Positions 31,959 through 44,500 of a stretch of 64,000 nucleotides of DNA are shown here, piece by piece (positions within the stretch are counted from its first letter, which is position 1; each line of letters opens with the position of its first letter). The DNA is from Sphaerolaimus hirsutus (taxonomy: Eukaryota; Nematoda; Chromadorea; Monhysterida; Sphaerolaimidae), in assembly GCA_964036195.1 (NCBI GenBank), contig OZ038450.1, positions 7,008,701-7,072,700 on the forward strand, read 5' to 3'. Both the position numbers and the translations under genes were made by a program. Below the pieces are notes generated by a model that did no database searches, had not been told where the DNA came from, and saw nothing but the letters and a program-made list of their open reading frames with translations.

Positions 31959-33390
31959 GTTACATATTTGCATAATTCCTAAAGGCGTATTTTGAGGAAG
32001 TTCACTCCCATTCACTTATTTTTTCACGGCTCACTCAGACCCGCGTTTTTGGAGGGAGGGTGGCTTTATTCCAAAGTTGTTAAAACGAATTTACGTTTAC
32101 TCGATAAACATGTATAGTCGAGTACTGCGTAAATGCGTTTACGTTTCCCCCCGAAAAAATATCGCTACTCACTTCTCGCGTACTTTTTGAAAGTACGCGA
32201 GTACAGAAAACGTAATTACGAGAAAAATTTGGGGTTCATAAGAAGCAAAACCACTCAGATGAATTTAAACGGCTGCAAAAATGACAGCGGAAATTATCGA
32301 AGTTGGTATGGTTAGGGAAAGCGCATCTCTCGCTTTCACTCTTACTAATTTTTACATATTCCAGGTACAAAAAATCGTTGCTTTTACGTTTTCCCTGAGT
32401 AAAAATACTGGTATTTTCGTTTACTCACCTTTTACGCAGTGTAAAAGTAGAAAAAATACTTTACGTTTTCTGTACCCAGGAGTGAGTAAAATGAAATACT
32501 TTACATTTACTTAGAACAAAGTTCACTACTTTTAAGAAGTCTGCTTAATTCAAGAATTCAATGAAGTTTGCCCGAGGATTTAAAGTGAGTGACAGTGAAA
32601 GGTTAAAAGAAAAATAAATTTAGAAGTGATAAGTGAAATGGAAGTGAACAAACGTTTTTTAGCGTTTTCTTGTCACTTGCCATTTCACTTCTTATTTTTA
32701 AACTCATTAATTGTCTTTCTTTTAACTTTTTGCTTAATACTTTTTTCTTCTCTCTTGTAAACTGTTTTTACTTCTCCACTTGCGATATTGGTAATAGCAC
32801 CGAATGAATGAATATCAGGCTGAAAATGATTGCGTGTATCCAAACACTGATTGGCTTGAATAAAAGAAATTCATGGCTGTGTGCGTTCCAGCTGCGTATT
32901 ATACCACTCTTGCAAAAAAAACATACCGTATTTAGGACGTGGCCTAACAAAGGCACTTCTAAAGCTAATTAAGTAAACAATACGAGTGGAAGTAACGTTA
33001 TTGTACACAGGTGTATGCTAAAAATTCCGTTCCTATGACCCCGTTTCTCTTTCTCCTTCGGTCCAATTAATTACAAATAAATAGATCAAATTTTGTTGAC
33101 ACGATGTTCAGTTGATTGCCGGAGTTCTTATATTCACATTGCCAGTGAAAACGTCTGTGCGTGAAACCGTCAAGTTGCTGGTGTATACTTGCCAAAAAAA
33201 TTTTCTCCTCTAGTCGTTATGCACCTTGGCGGTGCCAAAACTTGGTTCCCTTCATAACTTGGAAAATTGCCAAAATATTACAGATGTTTGTGTTTCGGCC
33301 TAACTATCACAGTTCACAGTCATAATTGCCTACTAAGAGAATGAATCTGATCTAGATGCCCTACAGTCGACTATTTAGAAATTGATCCAA
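31959..33390. other. Intergenic repeat remnants
   Basis: Contains TTTACG-rich sequence (32090-32520) also found at 34100-34280 and 44500-44940, where it occurs in both orientations, plus AAGTGA-type words near 32580-32780. No exon with a convincing splice context was seen before 33391. Confidence 0.5.
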
Positions 33391-36300
33391 ATGGCAAAAA
33401 AGTTGAAGTCATGGCTTGGTGATATTTTCAAGAAAAAGGAAAGGCCATGTGATAAAATTGAAGGACAATTCCCAACTGATCGCAGTGAGGAATCTCTATT
33501 TCGTGTTGGACGCAATCTGCACTATCATCGGTTATCTGAACGGCTGGTCGCTGCTCGAAACGATTTTTATCAGGTATTGCGTACAAAAAGTTTACCGTAT
33601 TTCCTCGAAATACCCCCCGGGGGTGATTGTTTCAAAGTGATAATTTTGAGGGGGGGGGGGGGGTTAAACGAGGGGGGGCTTATTATTTCGCCAGAAATTT
33701 TTTGAACTCTCAGTACTAATTTGTCGTTTGTAACGTATGCAGAGGTAGAAAAATGCAAGAATAAGCATCATTGACTAAAAGAGTGACGAGTGACGAGACG
33801 AGTGAAGAGTGACTAAAATTAATGTTCAGTTTGTTTATTTATTGAAACACAAAATGCCATCATCACTATCTCCCTCAGACAACATTCTATTCTGTCGTGT
33901 ACAGTATGTTTGCTATAGTCGGCGAACATCACACTTTCACACACGCACAGTATGGAAACCCACATGGGACAGAAAATGTCATTTTGCCAGACAGAAAGTG
34001 GCAAGCGTAAACATGACATTTTCCTTGGAAATACTTATCAGGAGAGAAAAACACATCTTTGATATATTTCAAAGTACAAATTGAAAAACACCTATTTTTA
34101 TGTTATTTTTTGTGAGAAAAATACTCACTTTTACGTTTTATGTGAGAAAAATATCAATTTTTACATTTTCCCTGGAAAAAATACTCATTGTGACGTTTTC
34201 TCTGGAAAAAAAAGTTTTTTATTCACCCCTTACGCAGTGTAAAAGTAAAAATAAAATACTGTACATTTGCCAATTCCTGTACTGTACAGTGCCAGTTCCA
34301 CAAAATGAGAAGTGAGAAGTGACTTGAATTGGCAAAGGCAAAAGGAATTGGCAGATGATATGGCAAAAGCGAAGAGAAATAACATTTAATTTTAGTTTTT
34401 TACTTCCCTTTTGCCAATTCACTTTCCGTTTCACTTCGCCTTTGCCATTTCACTTATCACTTTTCATTTTGTGGAACTGGCCCATGTTCTCATGTGTGAG
34501 TAAAATAAAAATTATTTATGTTTACATTTACTTCAAAAAAAGTTCAGTACTTCTAATGCATTCATGATGTCTGATAATTTGCTCCACTCTCACCGTTTCA
34601 CTCTTGTAGACTCAAAAGGAATTTCGAGATTCATGGACTGGAAACGATGTAGGGCTGGACTCATTACACTGGGAATCCACTAGATGCTACAAGGGTGATG
34701 CATCGATCAACCGGCTACCACCAATATCCAATGCGTCACATAACTGTGGACCGACTTCAAGTTCAACACGAGTGGCAAAGTCATCCATACCATGTTATAC
34801 AGAGGATTTATCAACACCGGGCTCAAGCGGTTTGTACAACTCTCCACTTAGCGGTTTGTACAACTCTCCAATTTTTTTAAGCAAGGCAAATTTTTTAGCA
34901 GTGATTCATATCGAAGGTGAATATTGAATAGTGAATTGAAGTTACGGAATGTTTAATAGTGATTTTGAAGGTGAATATTAGCAATTTTGAGTAAAAATTG
35001 GGGGAAAAATCACTCAAAATTTTCTCGACATAAATAAGTAACTGAGTGATTGGGGGGGGGGAGCCTGGGATAGTAGCAAAAAAATTGTTTTGGGATAGAT
35101 GGATAGCTAAGCAGCCTCTGGGTTAGATAGATAGCTCTCCGATTGGGAGGGGAAGATCCATCCATTGAAAACCCCCTGCAATGGATCTGTATATCAAGTG
35201 GGTTTACATGTCTGGGGAGCTTACGAGGTGTAGATCAAGAATCAATGTATATGTATTATATATTTTGATCAACTAAAATTCTTATAAGTTTTTGAGCTGA
35301 TAAAATGAAAGAGCGCTGCATCTCAGATCCGCTGGGTGCCTCAACACAGGATGCAGCAAAAAAATCAGCAACAACAACTGGCATAAAGCAAGGTACAGTG
35401 ACAACGTCGGCCCAAGTAAACAATGTTGATGTGAAAACCATGAGGCAAGTTGAAATAGCAAAACCAGCCAAACCAACTCAGCTAAAGCAGGGAACAGTGG
35501 CAAACTCAGCCATAATAGCTGCCTTGACAGCAGAAAGTGCAGCACCAAAATCAACACCAGGGAATCAACCAAACCATAGGACAGTGCCAAATTCTGCCAT
35601 AATAGCTGCTTTGACATTAGGGACAGCAGCAAAGTCAGCAACAGAAACTCAGACAAAGGATGAAACAGTGACAAAGTCAGCAACAGAAACTCAGACAAAG
35701 GATGAAACAGTGAAAATGTCAGCAACAGAAACTCAGACAAAGGATGAAACAGTGAAAAAGTCAGATGCGAGAGCTTCATCGGCACAAGTTGCAGCAACAG
35801 CAGCCCAGACAAATCATGAGATAGTAACAGACTCAGTGAAAATTGTGCCCTCGACCCAATGTACAACACTTAAACCAGAAACATCAACACAGACAAAGCC
35901 AGAGACAGTGACAAAGACAGTGGCTTCATCAAAAATGGCCTCATCAACACAAAGTGCAGTCATAGCAACAACATCAGCAAAGCAGGAAAAACGGGCAGTT
36001 ACCAGCTCAGTACAACTGGCTTCCTTGATGCAAGCTACGGCAAAAATGACAACAAAATCAACACAGCCAAAGCATGAAACAATGACAGACTCAAACCAAA
36101 AGGCCATCCAAAAACAAATTGCAACACCAAATGCAGGAATATCAACACAATCAAAGCAAGAAAAAGTGACAAGCTCAATTCAGAAGGCTTCCTCAACACA
36201 AAGTAAAGCACAAACATCAGCAACATTAGCACAGCCTGAGCAAGGGCCAGGGACAAATTCAGATCTAAAGGCAGCATTAACAAAAAGTTCAAATCCAAAA

Positions 36301-38082
36301 CCAGTCACATCTACTCAGTCCAAGCAGGGTGCTATGCCAAACTTAGCTGCAACAGATACTTTAGAACAAAGTAAAATTACTGCATCAAAATCAGGAACAT
36401 TAACTCAGCCAAAACAAGGTGCAGCCAGAAACTCAATACCAATGACTTCAACAACACAATGTATAATATCAAAATCGCCTCAGCCAAAGCAAACTGTTGG
36501 ACAAAAGACACTGGTTCACACAAAAGACAATGCACCAGGAACCTCTGACCCATCAAATCACTTCACCAAAAGCGGATCACAATTTGACACACTGCAAAAG
36601 GTAACTCATTGCGCAAATCGATCATCATTTACAATTTACTTCATATTTCCATTTGACTCTTTCAGAATGGCAAGCAGCATTTTCCAAAGGATACTTCAAA
36701 AAAAGTAAAATCAGGATTCACGCGGCTGTATTCTTTTGCTCGGATTCTCAGCATAAATGACAAGTATGGATATGCTGAAACTGGGGAAAAATTTCCCCGG
36801 ACGTTTTACATTGATACTTCATCAGACTGGTACACCTGCACAGATGAAACATTCAGGTAAAACTCTTGATAATGCAGCATTTCAAAGGGCATATAAAATT
36901 ATTTATTATATTTCAGTCAAAAATACCCAGTGGATTCAAACATCTTCATAGTAGTCGATCACCAGAGGCATGGGCAGGTCATTAATGTGGCCATTGTTGC
37001 AGCTACTGAACTCACTCAACTAGTCAGGGTGGGTAAAGTCACCCACACACATAAGGCTGAAAATCAGGGCCAGTCAAAAACCACAGCTATTGTGGCTTTC
37101 ACCACTGATTGCGGGGAGCATCACAGGGTAAGTAAACATTATCTAAACATGATCACAGTGCCCTTGTCCAAAACAATAAAATTTCAGGCCATCTTGACAT
37201 GTGCATCATTTCATAGGGAACACCATGAGTACCATTCCGAGCCATCGTGCCGCACAGAAAAAAGTTGTGATGCGTACATGTATGAAAATGATATGCAGCT
37301 GCACACTGGTGATCTTTTGAAGTTTCTGGTTGGTAATGTTTTAAGTTTCTGGGTTTAAAGATGAGGTGTATTTACACATTTCACCAAAGCACAAAATTAA
37401 ATTTCGGGCAGTCCCCATTCCACCAATCGGTAAAGACAATGATGATGTTTATGCGGACATCTGGACAAAAGAATTAGATGGCATAACTTTTTTCATCTAC
37501 TGGTACTATGAAATCGATGCATATCAGTTTGCACAGGTTGGATAAATTGTTTACTCTGGTATTTAAATATGTTCTGACATTAATTGCGGACATTTACGCA
37601 GTGCACACGGGCATACAGAGAATCTCAGTCGCGGCGGCACACACCAGTCAATAAGATTGAACGTGAAAAAACACCCACAGATCATTGGGCACAGATGAAA
37701 GCGATAACCAGCACTGCTAGCGCTTCAACCCAGGTGCCACTCCCAGACCCTGTAATGTATAAAATGTCATGCAAAGTGTCAAAAGTCACGTAAAATGCCC
37801 GGCAAAATGGCAAAATAGTTAGTCATTTTACATGACTTTTGACACTTTGCAAGACTTTTTACACTTTACAGGGTCTGGGAGTGCCCCCAGGCACCTACCA
37901 AGGTATCAACACACGCTCAAACAGCGGAACCTGACACGGAAAGTGGCATTCCAACCAGAAAAATGGCCAGTATAAATGGTGCAGCCGAGCTAAGGGAAAA
38001 AGCTCTTTCCAATAAGAGATTGTTTGAGCTACTTCACAAGAACACAAGTCCGGCATTCATGTACAGCTTGTTCAACCCATAG
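33391..38082 (+). CDS. Unrecognised protein, paralogue B, with S/T-rich region
   Basis: Exons: 33391-33573, 34610-34829, 35312-36600, 36666-36856, 36917-37127, 37188-37332, 37361-37536, 37602-37733, 37891-38082. All phases agree, giving about 912 residues. Function unknown. The first two exons are basic then mixed and are less certain; a start at ATG 35305 is the alternative. Exon 3 is a 430-residue Thr/Ser/Gln/Lys-rich, probably disordered region, with three copies of a 14-residue unit containing TETQTKDETV. From residue about 565 the protein matches paralogue A: FPRT, NIFIVVD, AILT, AVPIPPI with DNDDVY and LDG, and a C-terminal LFELL with TSPAFM. Oddities: the intron at 37333-37360 would be only 28 bases, and the last intron is a transposon. 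It lies in the same orientation as paralogue A, 3.5 kb downstream. Confidence 0.7.
33593..33740. mobile_element. Partial TA-CCGTATT element
   Basis: Starts TACCGTATTTCCTCGAAATAC in the first intron of paralogue B, about 20 bases after the donor. The right end is not clear, so it is probably truncated. Confidence 0.5.
34289..34483. mobile_element. Fold-back, GTGCCAGTTCCACAA ends
   Basis: The arms begin GTGCCAGTTCCACAAAATG and end CATTTTGTGGAACTGGCC, filled with AAGTGA words and their complements. Same end type as 38152-39017. Confidence 0.65.
35635..35761 (+). repeat. 42-bp in-frame tandem repeat, three copies
   Basis: Units at about 35638, 35680 and 35722 encode SATETQTKDETV plus two variable residues, inside the S/T-rich exon of paralogue B. 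The copies are almost identical, so copy number may vary between alleles. Confidence 0.85.
37739..37882. mobile_element. Fold-back MITE making up an intron of paralogue B
   Basis: Ends ACTCCCAGACCCTGTAA and TTACAGGGTCTGGGAGT, with inner arms built on GACTTTTGACACTTTGCA. It occupies 144 of the 157 bases of the intron 37734-37890. Removing that intron joins two in-frame coding parts. Confidence 0.85.
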
Positions 38083-38151
38083 CAATTATAATGCAAAAAG
38101 TGAATTTGTTTGTAAATAGTGATGTAAAAAGTGCCAAGACTTTGGCGTCCA

Positions 38152-39017
38152 GGTGCCGGTTCCGCAAGTGGACAAGTTAAGAGTTAAAAGTTAAGAGTTG
38201 AGTAAAAAGACAAATGGCGAGTTAAGAGTAAAGTTAAAGTTTAAGAGAAAAGTTAAAGTTTAAGAGAAAAGTTAAAGTTTAAGAGAAAAGTTAAAATTTC
38301 AGAGAAAAGTTAAAAGTTGAGTTAAATGTTAAGAGTTGAGTTAAAGGTTGAGTTAAAGGTTAAGAGTTGAGTTAAAGGTTAAAAGTTGAGTTAAGAGTTA
38401 AAAGTTGAGTTAAGAGTTAAAAGTTGAGTTAAGAGTTGAGTTAAGAGTTGAGAGTTAAGAGACAAGTGGAAAATGATGGTAAAAAAATATAAAAATATGA
38501 AATTGGTATCGATACGGCTGTTCGCTGGCATGGTGCCAAGTTGTATGCACGTCATTTGAAAATAACGTATCCAAAAAAATTATCGCTAAAAAAAGAAAAA
38601 ATCGCCGAACGTTGTTTTGAAATGGCCGTGCGGGGACAAAATATGATTGAAGATCAGCATATTGCGCTTCTGCAACGAATGACCCATTTGTCTTTTAAAT
38701 CAACTTTTAACTCATCTTTTAACCTTTAACTCAACTCTTAACATTTAACTCAACTTTTGACTCAACTTTTAACCTTTAACTAAACTCTTAACATTTAACT
38801 CAACTTTTGACTCAACTTTTAACCTTTAACTCAACTCTTAACATTTAACTCAACTTTTGACTCAACTTTTAACCTTTAACTCGACTCTTAACTTTTAACT
38901 CAACTTTTGACTCAACTTTTAACCTTTAACTTAACTCTTAACTTTTGACTCAACTTTTAACCTTTAACTCAACTCTTAACTTTTAACTCTTAACTTGTCT
39001 ACTTGCGGAACTGGCCC
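38152..39017. mobile_element. Fold-back with TTAAGAGTTGAG arms and an ORF-like centre
   Basis: The left arm (38152-38470) starts GGTGCCGGTTCCGCAAGTGG and is filled with TTAAGAGTTGAG-type words. The right arm (38695-39017) is its complement and ends ACTTGCGGAACTGGCC. The roughly 220-base centre is not repetitive and reads as a charged open frame. Confidence 0.8.
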
Positions 39018-39076
39018 CAGGTACATATTTAGTTTGATTTATTTCGCTCATTTCGATTGTTCTAGCGATGGAATGG

Positions 39077-39238
39077 GCCACACACACACTGGTTGACATC
39101 GACACCAAATGTCAACTGGTTCCGATCCCAATTGAAAGCTTGCTGACGAGCCAACGAACGATGTTCAAATGCAAGCGTGGAATTAGGAACGGAACCAGTT
39201 GACATTTGGTGTCGATGTGAACTAGCGTGAATGGGGCC
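39077..39238. mobile_element. Fold-back MITE, GTTGACATCGACACC family
   Basis: Same family as 7771-7927, arms GGTTGACATCGACACCAAAT and complement, about 160 bp. Confidence 0.78.
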
Positions 39239-40243
39239 ATTATCGCAAGAAAAAACTGCGGCAAGGGTGTCTTGGTCGGCATTGAAAGCATTACAAAAAC
39301 TGCACCAGCGCCATGGCGCCTTGTATACTCCGGTTACTTTACAGCTTGCACGTGTGGTTCCCGTTGGAAGTGTGCCAACGATGGTTAACACGTGCGAGTT
39401 TCATAAAATGATCACAAAATTGAGTGTCGTTATAATGTTATTCATTAACATATTCACATCGATACATTTTTACATCTTTTTATGGAAATCGCATGATTTA
39501 ACAATCATTGGCACGCTTCCAACACGATACATAAATCAGTGCGAGGGCAGAGCATCGTGTCTGCCGAGTATATAGCCCTATCGTCTGCGCACTCTGCACA
39601 CGAATCCCATCCGAATAATAACTAAAAATTATCTGTATGTTTTTACACAAGATTTGCTTTCATCGTGGAATTTTTAGCACAATTTTTTTTATATAATACT
39701 ATTTTTATCCTCTATTCATCAAGGAATGGTAGGTATTTATGATTATGTGCAGAGAATGTCGTATGTACGTATTTATGCATGCCTGTGTTGGCAAAAAACA
39801 CACGTTTTTTTCTGTTATCACTTCTAACCATCATGGAGCCGCAAGAAATATCTTGCCACTTAATAAATTTGCGCGTATTACACGTCACAATGACAAAAGG
39901 ATCAAATATGCACGGGTTATAAAAAATACACTTAGGTAGGTAAATATTGACAACCACTTATATCGTATTATAGTATGTAAATATTTACCGTAAATCTTCG
40001 AATAAGACCCCTCGAATTTTTTAGCTGGACCAAACATGCAATCTCAGGATAAGTTCAATAAGAATTTCAGCGAAGGCATTTATGGTACCCTATTGTTGAA
40101 AAAATTTGATGAAAGCTTCCTAAATTCTTGTTTGAATTTTAGTTGCTGATATATGATCCATGAATGAAGTGATGTTTGCAACTGGAAAAACGCTGAACCA
40201 CATTATCACATCGCTGAACGGTTTATTAACTTTACTTTATGAT
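39239..40243. other. Intergenic stretch, nothing recognised
   Basis: Contains a start of a TA-CCGTAAATCTTCG element at 39986 without a matched right end. The 60-114-codon open frames have no familiar motifs. Confidence 0.5.
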
Positions 40244-40415
40244 CCTACACACACTAGTTTTCACCGTGACCTGGATTCCATTGGACATAGCGGCATTCCA
40301 CCTACTCTTAATGTAAATATGCTATATGTTTTAGTTTTCAAATTTTCAAATTTAAACTTTCATTAATAAAAATTCAGTTTTCACCGAAGTCACGATGAAA
40401 ACTAGTGTGTGTAGG
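40244..40415. mobile_element. Fold-back MITE, CCTACACACACTAG ends
   Basis: Left end CCTACACACACTAGTTTTCAC and right end GAAAACTAGTGTGTGTAGG are exact complements over about 18 bases. About 170 bp. Confidence 0.8.
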
Positions 40416-40486
40416 CAAAATTTGTTAAAATTAATGAAGCAGCGTAGTCGATACCACGGGAAGAAAACAAATTTTGTGTGTTTTAA

Positions 40487-40813
40487 TACCGTATTTGCTT
40501 GAATAATCCCCCTGGGGGATTATTATTTTGTCACACATTTTTGAGGGGACTATTCGAGGGGGAATTATTTAAGAGGGCGAATTATCATTTCGTCAAGATT
40601 TTCAAGCCTGTTTCTATCAACTAATTTCATGAAATATGGTTTATAAACACAATAACGTGCCATTTTTGTTACAATTAGGTACAACATATTAATCAAATCT
40701 TTAGAGGGGGGGGGGTTATTCAAGGGGGGAATTATTATTTCCTCACTCGTCTCACACGGGGGATTATTCGAGGGGGAATTATTCAAGGGGGAACTATTGA
40801 AGCAAATACGGTA
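40487..40813. mobile_element. TA-CCGTATT element with GGGGGATTATT repeats
   Basis: Ends TACCGTATTTGCTTGAATA and TTGAAGCAAATACGGTA, with repeated GGGGGATTATTNGAGG words inside. Confidence 0.78.
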
Positions 40814-41309
40814 CGGAGTAAAGATCACCCGAGATGTGAGAATCACACAACCAAAATATTCTCCAATAAATCAATCAAAAATAGAATAAATAAATGAGTA
40901 TATTGAACTGCACACCTTGTACTTAAATCTACTGGTAAATTATTTATTTGTCGTCACATCTGAGTGATGAACCAAAACGCCGTTCAAAATGTTTAGATTT
41001 CCCTTTATCTGATAAATTAGCCTCATTTGCAAAATTTCTAGGCATGATGAAATTCTAGGCAAAGAATGGACACCGTCAGTAAAATGGAAAAAAATGTTTT
41101 GAAACATTTGTAATAATAAATAAATAGGGGTTCAGTGGTGTAATTTTAGCATGTGATTACGAAAACAGAAGTCCGGATAAATATTTAGACTGGTGAAATT
41201 CAATCGAAAAACGACATTTTGTCTAGTTCCGCTGTATTCTAATTTTGAACGATCCACGGACATGCTTTTTTTATTTTTACGTTTACGCAGCACTGACCTA
41301 GAAACCCAA

Positions 41310-41445
41310 CTGGCGCCATTTTGGCGCCCTTTTAGGGCAGGGTGCCACGGAAAAAGGGCGCCATGGCGACTTTCAGAAAGTGAGCGCCAGGCGCCAAGGG
41401 CGCCACAGAAAAAGGGCGCCAAGCGCCAATGGCGATCACTAGTTC
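41310..41445. repeat. GGCGCC-rich palindromic block
   Basis: Repeated GGCGCCATTTTGGCGCC and GCGCCAAGGGCGCC words, 80 bases before the PEX3 stop codon. Related to 25772-26055 and to the GCGCC core of the elements at 50518 and 62669. Confidence 0.65.
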
Positions 41446-41523
41446 ACTAGTTCTGATTCATAACTCTGTTGATTACCAATCATAAAATTCGACAACAATG
41501 TAACAAACTCCACGAAAATCGCA

Positions 41524-44500
41524 TCAGCCCTCGCCCAGACCCTCAAAAACCTTGACACAGTACTGATGCAACTCGGCACTTATAAGAATCTCCTGCACGG
41601 GCCTGTCGAACTGGTCGGACACGATGTGCTCGAACGCGTCCGCCACCAAGGGCAACATCTTCGCCAGCGGCACAGCTGCCTCGCTGCTTTTGTCGTTGTT
41701 GTTGTTGCTGCTGCTGGGGGCGGAGTCGTGCCGTTGCGGCAGTCGCCGCTGCACGAAATCGCACGCGCACCGCGTGAATGTGTGGACGCAGTGCGGCGTC
41801 AGTAATCTGCGCGCGGACACTTTGTTCGATCCTGCTCGTTGTGTATGCAAATGCACAAACCACGAGCTACCGTGCACGGACATCCTAGCTTTGGCTATGC
41901 TTTGCCATGTGCCGCACAGAAATTGCTATAAATTTTGTGTGGCTTTTCTGTCAATCAGGCGTTTTTTACCAAAAAATGACACATAAATAGTATTAAGCTT
42001 TATTTACCGGATTTTTTCTAATAAAAGAGCACCGTCCTATTTTTGTCGTCAACTTTTTTACTTGCCATTCTATTGGAGGTGACGTTCAATTGGAGGCTGC
42101 CGTTCTATTTTTTTCATCTTTTTTCCAACATTTTTCATTTTAACGAAAAATGAACAACATGTTCACTTCAGAGCATCTGAAGCATTTGAACAAAACCAAG
42201 TGAAAAAACCAGTAAATCATAGTTTTGAACACCTTGTTTGTACTTACCACCCACTGTTTCTAGTATTTTTGGGTTTTGGTACTATTCCAACGTAACTTCT
42301 AAATACCTGCCGTTCTATTGGGGTGCCGCTCTATTGGAGGCCGCCGTTCTATTCCTTTCGTGAGTGCCAAAACCTGCCGTTATATTGGAGGTGCCGTTCC
42401 ATTGGAGGTATGCCGTTCTATTATAATAAATACGATAGCTCAAATCCGAAAACTGACCCCCGTCTGCACAACTGACCTGGCATGGTGGCACTGCAGCGCG
42501 GCAGTTAATCGTTGCAGCAGCACGGAAAGTCGCTGCGTGTGCGCCGACGCGAAACCAGTCGTTTCCACGGCTGAAGGTGGTACTACCAACTCGCTGCGAG
42601 GATGTGTATGGATGAGGCGGTGGGGGTGATTACCGTATTTCTCCGTGTAAAGCACCCGGGTGCTATACAAAATTGAGACCCTTTTCAGCAACCTTTTTTA
42701 AAAAGTTGTATAACACCCGGGTGTTAGGTCAGGGGGTGTTATACACGGAAACACCTCCTAATTCATCGGATAGGACAGCGGATTTCTATTTATGATACAG
42801 GTCCCTACATATTTAGGCTTTTTTTGGTTCTCAGCGTGCAGCAATTCAATGGAAAAATGCGTGCCGCCGAATTACAATGAGTGGTGCGCGCCAGCACAAT
42901 ATTTAAGCAAATTCAAATAGGGTGATCTTTTTGAAACCAAGCATAGCACCCCGGGGTGCTATGCAGCTGTGTAACACCCCGGGTGTTGTGCACGGGGGGG
43001 TCCTTAACACGGAGAAATACGGTACAGGAAAGTTTAGCGACGACGATTTTTTAAAAAGTTTCATATGTATGTAGGAAAAATGTATGTTTTTGTAAAAAGG
43101 CGGTGAAGGCTGAAGCATAGGTAAATACATACTGCTTGAGTGTACAAACTGTAAAGTTAAAGATGATTTGTGCTTGTCGCTCAGAAGTTACGGTCTTTTA
43201 AATAATTGTAAAATACATATGTTGTCGCGGCCGCGACTGAGCTGCGACAACATAAATTTTGTCTTCACAAATTACGTATCTGAGATGGAATGATGAAGCA
43301 AATCGGATCACTACTCAATAAGGAATTGTAGATTATTAGTTGATCCAACAGTTGCACAGCAAAACCCACAACCTCCAAGACTGAAAGTTGGGCAAATGGT
43401 GACCAACCTGAAATTTCTGCAGTCACCATCCACGGTGGCTTGCGCCACTTGCTTGAGCATTTCCCCCAACTCAGCGACGCTAACTCTTGTCTTCAGCGAC
43501 CAATTCTCACTGCATTTCCGCGCCGCCGTACGCACACGATCAGCTAGTGACGCTATGCCGTGCGTCAAAAAGTACTGGATGCACTGGAGAAAAAGCTGTT
43601 GCGCTTGGGCGTCAACTGAAGATGAGTTGATTTCGAAATCCAAGCCTGAGGGGAGGAAAGTTTGGCTTTTGGATCGTGTGTATTCAAATACTTAAATGAC
43701 AGCCCTATCGGAGGCGTAAATACATGTACAGCTGGCAGGGCATGGGTAAATAGTGATAACTTTTCACTTTTTGACATTTATTTGACATTTTTGTTACTTT
43801 CAAAAGTGATTACTTATCACTTTTTGACATTAATTGCAGTCATAGTAATTACGATTCCAATAATGTCACATTCATTCATTGAAAAATTTTTAACTCTTCA
43901 AGTGTCACTTTTTAAGTGCCAAAAATGTCAAGTAGTCAAATAGATGTCAAAAAGTGTAAAGTAAATACGACCCCTGATACATGTCGCGCGGGTTCACATG
44001 TCTAAGTACGTCGTAATATTCAACGAATTGGGTGCGCATTTGAGGAGAACCGTAATTCAAAGGGGACTTAATTTTCAACAGAGATTTAATGAACATTATG
44101 GCTTCAATGTTTAGGAGTTCAATGCCAAGTGCACCACAGAAACTGATCATAAAAAACCATATCATCATAAAGTGATCAAAACCAACCAACCATTAGCAAC
44201 AGACGTCTCACCACTCTGTTCATAACCCACGAGACTCCACAGTTTATCAGTGAGGCCCTGCAATCTTTGTATGGGCTGAGCGCTGAGCGAATGCGCGTAG
44301 ATGTCAGCGGAAAGGATTGACACTTGCGCCTTGAGCACGGTGATGATGATGCTGTATGTGTAGCTGGTGCACACGATCCGCCCCATGGTGCACACCTACG
44401 CGATTTTACGTGGTGCAGTAGCGCGCAGATTATTGGCAGTATTGATTTTGGACAGCGAGGATGAGAAAATTTATCGTCATATTTATAGAGTTGTTAGAGG

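Noticed and set aside
33416-33640. Hydrophobic alternative frame (NLYFVLDAIC) in the first exon of paralogue B
   Set aside because: Only the other frame splices in phase into 34610 and onwards to the conserved exons.
43947-44189. Minus-strand frame between PEX3 exons 3 and 4 that looked like a helical PEX3 exon
   Set aside because: Exon 3 (phase 1 end) joins exon 4 (phase 1 start) directly and the protein aligns without it. Its only good acceptor is out of phase.
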